Shown: one piece after another, positions 1-8,745 of the stretch | Position numbering within the stretch: the stretch's first letter is position 1 | How the letters are laid out: each line of letters begins with the position of its first letter | Assembly: GCA_001936135.1 (NCBI GenBank) | Contig: CP012810.1 | Span: 1,922,001-1,986,000, forward strand | DNA: 64,000 nt | Source of the DNA: Saccharomycopsis fibuligera x Saccharomycopsis cf. fibuligera | Taxonomy: Eukaryota > Ascomycota > Saccharomycetes > Ascoideales > Saccharomycopsidaceae | Direction: 5' to 3' | Program-made: the position numbers and the translations under genes | The notes under the pieces: generated by a model | Seen by the model: only the letters and a program-made list of their open reading frames with translations | The model's database searches: none | What the model was told of the DNA's origin: nothing

Positions 1-2297
1 TGTTTCAACTTGTTCTCCGCTAGTAAGCACAGCATCTGTGCTATCCTTTCTAGTGGTAGCAATGGCCTGTGATTTCAGCACCACTTTAGCTGAAGATGAT
101 GGCTGCTGTGATTCTTTATCAGAGTCTCGTTTCAAGATAGTTGGTTTAAAAAGACGTTTACCATCATTTGCAGGGGCTTCTGGGACTTCTGGGACTTCTG
201 GGACTTCTGGGACTTCTGGGACTTCTGGGGCTTCTGGGGCTTTTGGAGCTGGAGCTGGAGCTGGAGCTGGAGCTGGAGCTGGAGCTGGAGCTGGAGCTGG
301 AGCATTTAAAGGCACTGTAGTATTTGATGGTGAATATTTCTTTTGTTCAACAGGCTTTACCAAGAGCTTAGCATTAACAGTTGAAGCATGGTTAGCAAGA
401 GGAGTGTTATTAGGCAAAGTAGGGCTAACAGAAGCACTTGGAGTATTTGAATGTGACGATGATGATGATGGTTTAAGCTGATTTCTAACCACTGAGGAAT
501 ATGAAATTCCTGGAGATACAGTAGCAGTAGATTGGCTAGATTTATTATTATTTGAATCTCTAATATTTGATTGCGATCTATTAGTTGGGGTAGCGGTTTT
601 TTGTAAAACTAATCGTGGGGCTTTTTTAGGCTTTGTAGAATTATTCTTTGTGTGCTCATCCGTTGTTTCTGCTGGAGGACTCAGCCCCACCACATTATCT
701 TTGCTTGTCTTGTTATCATTTAATAGTTCTTTTTGCTGTAACGCTTTTAGTTCTTCTTCCTTGATACCCAATTGGTAAGTAGTAGCATTGATTGCATGTT
801 TGTTTACCAATTTTTCAATTTCAAGTTCTTTAGACAAAGTGTCCACTGGTTTAGCATTACCAAAAGGATTTGGTTTCGGTTTGTGTGCTATTGGTGGCTG
901 CGGTTCAGGGTGCGACACTGGATGTGGATGTGGCACTGCGGCCACAGCAGCAGCTATAGCGGCTACTGATGGGTTAGATATGATTGAGTTCGATCTCGAT
1001 CTACCAAAATTGGTAGAAGAGCTATTTGAAGTTATTCTGTGTAATCCGGCGCTAGAATCTCTTGAACCAATTGAAGTTCTTCTGCTTAATTGTTGTTGAC
1101 GTGCATAATTTGAGTAAGCATGTGTAATACTTGCTTGATAATCATTGGAGACTTGATAATTTTTGAAGTCATCAAATTTTGCCAAACTAATATGAACCCG
1201 GTCATCTTGATTAGCCAATTTTTCTGGTTCTGTAAATTTGTCATATCTTATTCTGATTCCGTTTAAATAATCATTGTAGCTTATAATATCGCGATTGAAA
1301 ACTTGTTGGTCGTTCCACATCAATGCAAGATTTAGGTCAAGCAAGTCTTGAAATTCCACAAAAGCGACTTTTTTATGAGTAGCAATGCCAATGTTTGGCA
1401 GAATATCCGGATCAGTGATTTCCCAAAAAAGTTTAAATTTCTTCAACCTGATGCCTTTGCCATGCTGGTAATGAACTCTGAAATAGAATTGGTGCTGTTC
1501 TATGAAGGGAGGAAAACTGCCAATAATATCCAAGTAATTATTGAACAATTTGAGTAGCAAGTCATTATTGAAATCAGTAGATAAATTAGAAAGTTTGGCA
1601 ATAAATGGAGGAGCTTGTTGAAAAGGTAACTGAGGAGGAGGGCCTCTAGTATCAATGGCAAAGTGAGAATCAGGCCGAGGTATACGATTTTGCTCCAACA
1701 GATTCAAATTGTGCTTATGGAAATTGTAGACATTGTCGTTATTTTCACGATGGTAGTCATGGTGATGGTTTCTCCAATTGTCTTCTAAGTGGTTGTCTTG
1801 CTCGTGTAATTGGTTTTCTGGATTGGTTAGTCAGTTTGTTGAGTCTTTGTTTTGTTTTGTTTTGTTTGTTTTTTTTTTAACAAAAAAAAAAAAGATTTAA
1901 AGTTAGTACTTACGTATAGGCACGCTGATAGAGGATATATCGAAATCGTCATCAGCCCAAGAGCCACCCAATGCTAAGATATGTTAGTGAGTTGCAATTG
2001 AATTGGAAGAATAAAAAAAAAAAAAGAAAAGCAAAAGCAAAAGCAAAAGCAAAAGCTTATTGCGGATCAAAACGAAACACATACAATCGGTGTAGAACTC
2101 CAGAAGAGACATTTTATTCTTTTTCTGGGCTAGTATTTGTAATGTTAGTATACTGGTGTTTTTTATCACTTGAATCGAATTGCATTGGCAGAAACGATTT
2201 GAAGGGGAGCTGTGCTATCAGGCATTATCATCTTTGAAAGCACTTTTCCTCCTTTCTCTTCTCTCCTCTTCTCTTCTCTGGAAATAGACATACACAT
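1..2297 (-). CDS. TIF3: Translation initiation factor eIF4B (TIF3), spliced, 3' end off the window
   Basis: eIF4B stimulates eIF4A helicase and mRNA recruitment in the cytoplasm. On the minus strand I join exon 1 (2297-2294, ATG plus one base), exon 2 (1973-1914) and exon 3 (1817 to the left edge). The product begins MSLGGSWADDDFDISS, matching the fungal eIF4B start. An RRM-like domain follows (RNP2-like IAKLSNL, RNP1-like KKVAFVEF), then the signature KPNPFGNAKPVDT seen in this family. The rest is disordered and rich in S, N, P and K, with Ala-Pro repeats (about ten) and Glu-Val-Pro repeats near the window edge. Both introns have GT..AG ends (GTATGT and GTAAGT donors) and CACTAAC or GACTAAC branch boxes 9-11 nt before the acceptor. 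The gene diverges from GPI19. The splice structure is inferred from sequence; the family assignment is fairly secure. Confidence 0.8.
180..303. repeat. Two in-frame coding tandem repeats in TIF3
   Basis: A 9-nt unit repeats about five times (roughly 180-235) and encodes Glu-Val-Pro on the minus strand. A 6-nt unit repeats about ten times (245-303) and encodes Ala-Pro. Unit lengths are multiples of three, so copy-number change would not shift the frame. Confidence 0.85.
1818..1913 (-). other. TIF3 intron 2 (96 nt)
   Basis: The donor is GTAAGT and the acceptor CCAG, with a GACTAAC branch box about 11 nt before the acceptor. A second TACTAAC overlaps the donor itself (GTAAGTACTAAC) but is too near the 5' end to serve as a branch point. 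Splicing keeps the frame into the RRM exon. Confidence 0.7.
1974..2293 (-). other. TIF3 intron 1 (320 nt)
   Basis: The donor is GTATGT (2293-2288) directly after ATG-T. The acceptor is TTAG ending at 1974, and a CACTAAC branch box lies just before it. Removing this segment joins ATG-T to CA-TTG and gives MSLGGSWADDD. An (AAAAGC)n tract and a run of A lie within the intron. Confidence 0.7.
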
Positions 2298-2464
2298 GGT
2301 GAATGCGGTAATCAAGACCTAGTTTGTGAGGCGGTGGTCTTTGCACAACTGGCAGGTATTGAATATCAAAAAGCAGGAGTCTTCAAATTGGGGGAATGGG
2401 GCTCTGTCTGCGAGTAATGAGTGCCTCCTAGTACTGCTGTGCTGTGCTGTGCTGTGTTACGTTA

Positions 2465-2497
<33 letters not shown>
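2465..2497. repeat. (TTG)n microsatellite, about 11 units
   Basis: This trinucleotide tract lies in the divergent TIF3/GPI19 promoter region (2298-2740), likely in the TIF3 5' leader. It would read as polyglutamine on the minus strand, but that frame has no supporting gene. The rest of the intergenic region shows short TATCAAAT repeats near 2630-2665. Confidence 0.85.
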
Positions 2498-2740
2498 AGC
2501 TGTTGATCCCTTAATTGTTTGATGCGATTTCTCTTTTCTTTCTTTCCCGCAAAACACAAACAACCGGAGGGAATATCACCTGAACCACGTGAACTGCAAC
2601 AAACAAACAAAAACAAGCAGCAGCAAAATATCAAATATCAAATATCAAACAAGTATCAAATAAGTATCAAATAAACGCTTGTACGCTTATACGCTTATGA
2701 TACACTTGTGCACTACTTTTGCACTACCGGCCATGCCACC

Positions 2741-3484
2741 ATGATCTTCAACAACATCTACGCCTCCTTGTCCCTGCCCAACCTCGTCCCCTCTATCCAT
2801 CCTTCCGCCGCCGCTTCTGCCATTGGCCGCTCCAAGAATAGCGATGATGGCGCCTCCTCAGTTGCAAAGGACAAAACCGCAAGCAGCAGTACCAGCACCA
2901 GCACCAGCACCAGCAACAGGCACATCTACGAGTACGAGGACATCCTCAAGAAGAAAAACAACATTAACTACAGCATAAGCGACATCCTCGCCCGCGAGTC
3001 GGATGTCATTGTTTCCAACAAAATCACCTCAAAGACAGAGTACAATGGGTTTGCCATTCACTTGCTCTCAATCTGCAGCATTGTGGTTTGGCTAACTTGG
3101 TCAATGGTTCCGCGTGCATGGTTTGAGTCTGTGGGCATATATTACTATCCGGATCGGTGGTGGCAGTTAGCGATTTCCAGCTACGTGCTAATGGCGATGA
3201 TCTACATATACGTCGGGCTTGCGTTGTACAATATCGAGGTGAAGGCGGTGGAGTTGGACGATATCCGGAACATTGTCGACGAGCATGCGGTGGTTTCAAC
3301 TAGTTTTAGTTACGACGAGAAGCAACGGCTATTGAAGGGAGCAGGTGACGACTTGGTTGATTTGGATGACGACAAGTACTTGTGGAGGCCCACTAGTGGG
3401 GTGTGGGACTTGCCTATAACAACGGTTTCGAAAGTGTTGTACTCTGACTATGGCTGTGATGGAGCTGGGCCAGCAGAGAGCTGA
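2741..3484 (+). CDS. GPI19: GPI-GlcNAc transferase subunit, PIG-P/Gpi19 family
   Basis: Gpi19 (PIG-P) is a subunit of the ER complex that adds GlcNAc to phosphatidylinositol, the first step of GPI-anchor synthesis. The 247-residue product has a low-complexity Ser/Thr-rich N-terminal half. It is followed by the PIG-P core: YNGFAIHLLSICSIVVW, then WSMVPRAWFESVGIYYYPDRWW, then a second hydrophobic segment ending in GLALYNIE. This two-helix hairpin with the aromatic YYPDRWW linker is typical of the family. I chose the ATG at 2741 because the longer frame starts at GTG and this ATG has a CCACC context. A four-codon uORF (ATG CCA CCA TGA, 2733-2744) overlaps the start. The N-terminal extension is longer than in the small canonical members, so the true start could be internal. 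Confidence 0.85.
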   Translation: MIFNNIYASLSLPNLVPSIHPSAAASAIGRSKNSDDGASSVAKDKTASSSTSTSTSTSNRHIYEYEDILKKKNNINYSISDILARESDVIVSNKITSKTEYNGFAIHLLSICSIVVWLTWSMVPRAWFESVGIYYYPDRWWQLAISSYVLMAMIYIYVGLALYNIEVKAVELDDIRNIVDEHAVVSTSFSYDEKQRLLKGAGDDLVDLDDDKYLWRPTSGVWDLPITTVSKVLYSDYGCDGAGPAES

Positions 3485-3541
3485 CGGAGAGGCACTGTTT
3501 ATTGGCACAACTTGGCGATGCTGAATATGCAGATTCACAAA

Positions 3542-3760
3542 TCACCAATAAAATCCAGAGCTCTTGCTGTCAGCATCCACCATCATCGATGCATATTGTT
3601 GTATAACGTTGTTCCTTTGCTTTTCCATCTTTAGCAAATCAGCCAGTTGTTCATTCGTCCATTTATGTATGCCTTCTAGTAGATCAGCACCACGGACACT
3701 TGTTATGGCCGAATAAATGTGACTACGACTATTCACCCGGGGTAATTTCCACCATGCTTT
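3542..3760 (-). CDS. Possible last exon of a small unidentified gene
   Basis: An open frame of about 72 codons on the minus strand ends 58 bases from the GPI19 stop, in normal convergent spacing. It reads KAWWKLPRVNSRSHIYS and later KWTNEQLADLLKMEKQRNN, ending SSGFYW. The composition is protein-like, with an amphipathic helical stretch rich in charged residues. There is no ATG near its 5' end, since the first Met is late, so it would need an upstream exon. Candidate acceptors are TAG at about 3729 and AAAG near 3757. I could not find a convincing first exon between 3760 and 4200, and I do not recognise the family. It may be noise. Confidence 0.3.
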   Translation of the reverse strand, partial: KAWWKLPRVNSRSHIYSAITSVRGADLLEGIHKWTNEQLADLLKMEKQRNNVIQQYASMMVDADSKSSGFYW

Positions 3761-3984
3761 TCAAAAACTGGAGAAGAGCCTTTATGAAACGCTCTTTGAT
3801 TATGCGTAGTTTTTTGTTTTTTGTTGTTGTTTTTTTTGTTTGTTTGTTTATTGTTTTAAAGTTGAACTCACTGCGTAGTACCGTGTTGCTTGCTGTGTCG
3901 TATCTAATTACCTTATCAGCGCATCCTGGCTTGAATGTCCCAATGGAGTAAATCCAACACTCAACAAAACGGAAAACGGTTTGC

Positions 3985-3986
<2 letters not shown>

Positions 3987-4018
<32 letters not shown>
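3987..4018. repeat. A32 homopolymer
   Basis: An uninterrupted run of about 32 A lies in the 3485-4210 intergenic region upstream of the FSH-type gene. It is followed by a short CAA repeat. Confidence 0.9.
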
Positions 4019-4021
<3 letters not shown>

Positions 4022-4084
4022 CAAAATACCCTGCAACAACAACAACAACAACAGTCTGGCACAACTTTAAAGGATAAATGTTCT

Positions 4085-4099
4085 TATATATATATATAA
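4085..4099 (+). promoter_or_regulatory. TATA-like tract upstream of the FSH hydrolase
   Basis: An alternating TA run lies about 112 bases before the ATG at 4211, a plausible spacing for a yeast TATA element. Confidence 0.5.
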
Positions 4100-4210
4100 G
4101 CAGCACCTCCAGCAGCAGCAGCCCAGATCTAACAACACGGCAATACTGGCTACAGGCTGCAACTAGAGCAGAATCATCTAGAGCCGAAATAACAACCAAT
4201 CCCTACAGCA

Positions 4211-4900
4211 ATGCCCAAGCCCAAAGCAAAAGTGCTAATGCTCCATGGGTTCGCCATGAACGCTGCCGCGTTTTCTGCTAAAACCAGCACGCTTCGCAAA
4301 CAGCTCGAGCAAAACGACATTGAAGTGGTTTATCTCGATGGCCCACTAAGACTCAAGCAGGAGGACATCAGCAGCAACGCGCTCGACTCCAGCACGCCGA
4401 GCGTCAATGCGAACGACTTCAATTTGCGAGGCTGGTTCGTGACGGAGCCAGACGGTGTGAATTTCGACATTGGGCCAGCACTCCAGGCAGTGAGAGACAT
4501 AATCAAAGAGAAGGGTCCCTTTGACGGCATCGTGGGGTTCTCGCAAGGAGCAGCGTTGGCCCAGTTGATCACCAACTGCTTCCACGACCCAGCGGTGCTC
4601 AACAACCCGTACCCGCTCAAGTTTGCCATCTACGTCTCGGGGTTCATTGTCAAGTCCCACGAGGTACGCGACAGATACTTGGCTCGCAAGATCAAAGTGC
4701 CGAACTTGAGCGTGGTTGGCGAGTGGGACACAGTTGTTGCCAGCGAGAAGAGCAGGGCGTTTGTCGAGCGCTACGTGGAGCCAGGAAGCGGCGCTGTGCT
4801 CCAGCATGGAGGAGCACACAGCGTGCCCAACCAACGGCCGATGGTTGCCAGGATAGTGAAGTGGACGATGGAGCAGCTCGAGCCACAGCCGCATGTGTAG
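4211..4900 (+). CDS. FSH1: FSH-family serine hydrolase (Fsh1-like)
   Basis: This is a 229-residue alpha/beta hydrolase of the family of serine hydrolases (FSH), related to yeast Fsh1-3 and human OVCA2. It opens with the family motif KVLMLHGFAMNAAAF. The nucleophile elbow is GFSQG with Ser111. Asp173 (GEWD) and His203 (GGAHSVP) fit the other two triad positions. Length matches Fsh1 (about 240 residues). There is no signal peptide or membrane segment, so it is probably cytosolic or nuclear. The natural substrate of this family is poorly defined; small-ester hydrolysis is inferred. The paralogue assignment (FSH1 rather than FSH2 or FSH3) is uncertain. It lies head-to-tail before the aminopeptidase gene with about 290 bases between them. 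Confidence 0.88.
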   Translation: MPKPKAKVLMLHGFAMNAAAFSAKTSTLRKQLEQNDIEVVYLDGPLRLKQEDISSNALDSSTPSVNANDFNLRGWFVTEPDGVNFDIGPALQAVRDIIKEKGPFDGIVGFSQGAALAQLITNCFHDPAVLNNPYPLKFAIYVSGFIVKSHEVRDRYLARKIKVPNLSVVGEWDTVVASEKSRAFVERYVEPGSGAVLQHGGAHSVPNQRPMVARIVKWTMEQLEPQPHV

Positions 4901-5048
4901 TAATTGTATAGGATTACAATACAGAGCAATTAGTGATTTGTGATTGTAAGAAGAAGAAGAAGAAGAAGTGGCGATAGTGCAATGAACAGTGACAGATGCT
5001 AATAGCAGCAACGCACCCTTGCACCACGCGCACGGCGCACCCGTACCC

Positions 5049-5069
5049 CACACACACACACACACACAC
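5049..5069. repeat. (CA)n microsatellite
   Basis: A dinucleotide tract of about ten units lies between the FSH gene and APE1, upstream of the APE1 TATA. A short (GAA)n tract lies near 4950-4968. Confidence 0.85.
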
Positions 5070-5089
5070 TGTATCATCGCGCCTCCAGC

Positions 5090-5100
5090 TATAATATAAA
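5090..5100 (+). promoter_or_regulatory. TATA element of APE1
   Basis: TATAATATAAA lies 88 bases before the ATG at 5188, followed by a CA/AC-rich leader. Confidence 0.5.
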
Positions 5101-5187
5101 AACACTTTGGTCCCACCCTTTCTTGTCCTCATCGACATTCATCAACAGCAACCAACAATCACCAACCACCAACCACCAACAACAACC

Positions 5188-6936
5188 ATGTCCCAAGACT
5201 ACTCAGACATTATGCAAAAGTTCCAGGACCTCATGCAGTCCCTAGACATCAAACCAGCCGCTGCTCCGGCAAACGCCCACAGCATCTCCCCAAACTACAA
5301 CACCAACGGCGCCTCTTTGAGAAACAAGCACTTCAAGAGAAAGCAATTGCCGGTCTTGAACAACACCAATGGCCACGAGCAAGACTACGACTCAGACTAC
5401 AGCATTGCCACCCCGTTGTCCAGCGAGCAAGGCGACCGCAATGACGACGACTACCTTCTCCGCTACAGAAAGTCGTCCACCGCCAAGGCAGGCGCACACA
5501 CCGACTACTTTGCCCACTACTCCCAGGAGTACATTGACTTCACCTACGAGAACCCAACCACCTACCACGTCGTCCACTACGTCTCCCAATTGCTCGAGTC
5601 CTACGGCTTCAAGTACTTGTCCGAGAAGTCCAGCTGGGGCGGCGCGGGCGAGCTAAAGTCCGGTCTCTACTACACTACCCGAAACGGCACCTCCCTCTCT
5701 GCCTTTGCCATTGGCGACTCTTGGAAGCCAGAGTTCGGGGTCGGCTTGGTGGGGGCCCATATTGACGCGTTGACCGCTAAGCTCAAGCCAAGCTCGTTGA
5801 AGAAAGACGTCGATGGCTTCCAGTTGCTCGGAGTCGCCCCCTACGCCGGCGCCTTGAGCGAGTTGTGGTGGGATAGAGACTTGCATATTGGTGGTAGAGT
5901 TCTTGTTCGTGAAGATAGCGGCAAGGTCGTTAGCAAGTTGGTTAGATCAGAGACCCCAATTGCCAGAATTCCCTCTTTGGCTCCTCATTTTGGTAAGAAC
6001 TTTGCGGACTACTTGAACAAGGAAACCAGAGCAGTCCCAGTCATCTCGTTCTCCTCTCCTGACGACGAGCAATCTGCTGCTGTTGCGCTGGCTACAGAAG
6101 AGGAAGCCAAATCTCCATTGGTTGGCGTCCATTCCATCGACTTGCTCAGATATGTTGCCGAGTTGGCCCAAGTCAAGGTCCAAGACCTCGTCCAGTTGGA
6201 CCTCGACCTCTACGACGGCCAAAAGGGAACCATCGGAGGCATCAAGAAGGACTTCCTCTTTGCCCCAAGAATCGATGACAGAATCCTCGGTTTCGCCTCT
6301 GTCTATGGTCTTCTTGAGTCCTTGGAAAAGAACGACTTCCACATCCCAAGCGACGCCTTCTCCGTGGTCTCGCTCTACGATAACGAAGAAATCGGCTCCT
6401 TAAGCAAGCAAGGTGCCCAGGGTGGTCTTTCCGAATCCGTCATTGAGCGCACCATCGATAGCTACCTCAGCAGCTCAGCAAAACAAAACCAGTCTCTCGA
6501 ATCGCTATTCAAAATCGCCTACGCCAACACGTTGATTCTCTCTGCCGACGTCACACACGCCTTCAATCCAAACTTTGGCGAGTTCTACCTCGACCAGCAC
6601 AAGCCGCTCTTCAACACCGGCCCTGCCATTGCTTTTGACGAGCGCGCCATGGCCACCGACATTGTCGGCCGCAGCATTGTGGAGAAAGTCGCTAACTTGA
6701 ACGGCGACAAGTTGCAGAAGTTCCACATCAGAAACGACTCCAGATCAGGCGGCACCATCGGCCCGTACATCTCGTCCAAGACCGGCGCAAGAACCGTGGA
6801 TTTGGGGATTGGTCAGTGGTCGATGCATAGCATCAGGGCCACGGTTGGTCTGAAGGATGTTGGGTTGGGGGTCAAGTTTTTCAGCGGGTTTTTCAAGTAC
6901 TGGAGACAAGTTGCTGATGAGTTTGGCGATTTGTAA
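5188..6936 (+). CDS. APE1: Vacuolar aminopeptidase I (M18 family, Ape1/Lap4)
   Basis: Ape1 is a zinc metallo-aminopeptidase that assembles as a dodecamer and reaches the vacuole by the Cvt pathway. The 582-residue product shows the M18 metal and catalytic motifs: GAHIDALT (His191, Asp193), RIDDRILG (Asp363/364), YDNEEIGS (Glu400/401) and SADVTHAFNP (Asp454, His457), with a late HSIR. Fold landmarks such as YAGALSELWWDRDLHIGGRV are intact. The start at 5188 is the first ATG, as the longer frame begins with TTG. The N-terminus has a short amphipathic helix (SDIMQKFQDLMQSLDI) that could be the Cvt propeptide, then about 80 disordered residues before the catalytic domain. That is longer than the 45-residue yeast propeptide. 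The related cytosolic Ape4 is less likely, because the vacuolar form is the closer match by eye and carries this extension. Confidence 0.9.
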   Translation: MSQDYSDIMQKFQDLMQSLDIKPAAAPANAHSISPNYNTNGASLRNKHFKRKQLPVLNNTNGHEQDYDSDYSIATPLSSEQGDRNDDDYLLRYRKSSTAKAGAHTDYFAHYSQEYIDFTYENPTTYHVVHYVSQLLESYGFKYLSEKSSWGGAGELKSGLYYTTRNGTSLSAFAIGDSWKPEFGVGLVGAHIDALTAKLKPSSLKKDVDGFQLLGVAPYAGALSELWWDRDLHIGGRVLVREDSGKVVSKLVRSETPIARIPSLAPHFGKNFADYLNKETRAVPVISFSSPDDEQSAAVALATEEEAKSPLVGVHSIDLLRYVAELAQVKVQDLVQLDLDLYDGQKGTIGGIKKDFLFAPRIDDRILGFASVYGLLESLEKNDFHIPSDAFSVVSLYDNEEIGSLSKQGAQGGLSESVIERTIDSYLSSSAKQNQSLESLFKIAYANTLILSADVTHAFNPNFGEFYLDQHKPLFNTGPAIAFDERAMATDIVGRSIVEKVANLNGDKLQKFHIRNDSRSGGTIGPYISSKTGARTVDLGIGQWSMHSIRATVGLKDVGLGVKFFSGFFKYWRQVADEFGDL

Positions 6937-7193
6937 AAATATCTATTGAGTGAAGCGAGCTGTGCTATGTTGCTGAAATTCGCTAAGCCGCACAACGGTT
7001 GTGCTATTATTGGTGGCTAAGTTGGTACTAACTTATTATCGAACGGACCTTCCTCTTTTTTCTTTTTGTTTCTTTGTTTTTGTTTTTGTTTTGTTTTTAC
7101 GTCTCTACCTTTCTGTGTTTACTTCTGATAAAAGTTTATGGAATAAAAGTTACATTTACATGGTATTTGTTATTTCTGAATCTCGATCATCTG

Positions 7194-7545
7194 TCAAAGA
7201 TGTAAAACCAGCCCGGAGAAGGCACTAGCCAGATTAACAGCGACGTTCTCAAAACCGCATGCCATGGTTGGTATGTAAAAAGGAGCACAGCGCTGACCTT
7301 TATGAAAACTTTTTGACGGCAAACTTCGGGTATGTAATTTTTTCCATAATGCTTGTGCTACTGGACATTTAACCAAAAAGTGCTCCATTTGCCAGAGTTT
7401 TAGACACTCTTTATTAGTGACTTGCTTGAGACGTGCCAACTGGTTTGAGAATAGTAGTTTATCTTTCTTCTCGCGCACTTGTGCACTACCATTCCGGGAC
7501 TTGAAGTCGAACACTTCTTTTGGAATGAACTTTTTTTTTCAAAAA
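7194..7545 (-). mobile_element. LINE (L1/Zorro-like) C-terminal remnant A
   Basis: A minus-strand frame reads KEVFDFKSRNGSAQ and then MEHFLVKCPVAQALWKKLH. The last part is the H-x4-C half of the zinc-binding tail found at the C-terminus of non-LTR reverse transcriptases, and it resembles Candida Zorro elements. The upstream cysteine pair is altered and the frame closes soon before it. More LINE-like sequence in other frames reaches about 7680. It is a dead 3' fragment lying just upstream of tRNA-Glu. Bases 7331-7391 match remnant B (8985-9045) with about five differences. Confidence 0.65.
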
Positions 7546-7730
7546 TGGTACACCGAGCTCCTCTGCTTCTGTGGCTGTCAACGTGAAGCACTGTGCTGGG
7601 TTCTGTGCCAGTATAGATTGCCCTTGGCCTTCGCTCTGAAAAGTTTTGTTTGGCATTTTACGAAGATTTTCCCCATTCGGGGTCCAGGTCTAAATCACCC
7701 ATTATGAAACAAACTAAAAAAATTATAAAT

Positions 7731-7802
7731 TCCGATATAGTGTAACGGCTAGCACGGTTCGCTTTCACCGAGCAAACCCGGGTTCGACTCCCGGTATCGG
7801 AA
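7731..7802 (+). tRNA. tRNA-Glu (anticodon TTC)
   Basis: The 72-nt gene folds into a full cloverleaf. The acceptor stem TCCGATA pairs with TATCGGA, the anticodon loop is CTTTCAC, the T arm is GGGTTCGACTCCC, and no intron is present. The sequence closely follows yeast tRNA-Glu(UUC). A T7 Pol III terminator follows within 10 bases. An identical copy lies on the minus strand at 43944-44015. Confidence 0.96.
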
Positions 7803-7945
7803 TTCCTTTTTTTGCTCATTTTTTGCACTCTTTCTATCGTAAATTTAAAAACGTAACCCATAATCAAGACCAACAAGACGGTAGAATGCGAAACCAGATA
7901 CACCAATCCAAAAGGAACTTGCGCTTTGAGGACCCCATTATCCTA

Positions 7946-8018
7946 CACTATAATAGAAATGATTGTTAAAACTCACGTGGATAGAACGCAAGCGCTAACA
8001 ATCATTTCTATTATAGTG
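7946..8018. repeat. Perfect 23-bp inverted repeat (hairpin, 27-nt loop)
   Basis: The left arm at 7946-7968 starts CACTATAATAGAAATG; the right arm at 7996-8018 is its exact reverse complement. The loop contains CACGTG and an AAGCGC stretch. It lies between tRNA-Glu and the solo LTR. It could be a MITE-like palindrome, a relic of paired termini, or an RNA hairpin. No clear target duplication flanks it. Confidence 0.85.
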
Positions 8019-8087
8019 ACGTACCTAAAACAGATCCTGAAGACTTAGACAAGTCAGATAGCTCTATTGAATAGTGAAGTTAGTTTC

Positions 8088-8580
8088 TGTTGGAATTATA
8101 CCAATTAACATCTTTCATACCGTTCATCTGGTATAATTTCCTTTTTAGGTAATCTGTCTCATGTGGCCGAGGACCATTTAGACGCACGCATAGTCACTAA
8201 GGCAAACAACATCAAAGGTGCGATGGAAACTTTTCATCGCGTGACCATTACGGGTGAGAAATGAAATAACTATATATACTCTGAGGGAACAGAATACTTT
8301 TATATAGTGATACAGTTTATGATAAAAGCAAGGAAAGTAATATCAATTGATGGCTACTACAAAAAAATGCTGTGTTTAAAATAGGGACGTTCTTAAAGAA
8401 CTATTTTAAACTCTCGTATAGTAGTGATTATGAATTCTAATCCCTTTTGGATTGTGGTAAGGCTAATAAACGGTTTCTAGAGATAAAGATGCTTATATTC
8501 AAAATGTAACTATAACTTGTTTATAACAATTTTTTTTCTTTCACACACAATATCGATCATGGAGTTGACTCCTCTTTATA
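8088..8580 (+). mobile_element. Solo LTR (Ty1/copia-like), interrupted
   Basis: It begins TGTTGGAATTATACC, like yeast delta and copia-type LTRs, and is clearly homologous to the copy at 44255-44572 on the minus strand. Homology holds to about 8342. About 180 bases not found in the other copy follow, and the LTR tail (CACACACAATATCGAT) resumes near 8541. The inserted part contains an 11-bp inverted repeat (8374-8384 and 8401-8411). No internal coding region is present. It is an old fossil with its end only approximately placed. Confidence 0.6.
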
Positions 8581-8745
8581 TAATTATTTTTTCATAACCT
8601 GGAAGAAAATTTCGGACCAGAGAGTTCATTCTTTTGGTTGTAAAAGCCTTATATTTCTAATATAACTAAATAGTTATAAAAATTATAACGCGTCGGTGTC
8701 TCGATCCGTTAATCTAGAACTCAATGTTCGTGAGACCCTTTCCTT

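Noticed and set aside
38-481. Plus-strand frame of 147 codons with GTS and GA repeats
   Set aside because: It starts at GTG and is the antisense shadow of the TIF3 repeats.
3729-4199. Minus-strand frame of 156 codons
   Set aside because: It runs through the A32 tract (a phenylalanine run) and the FSH promoter; no domain and a non-ATG start.
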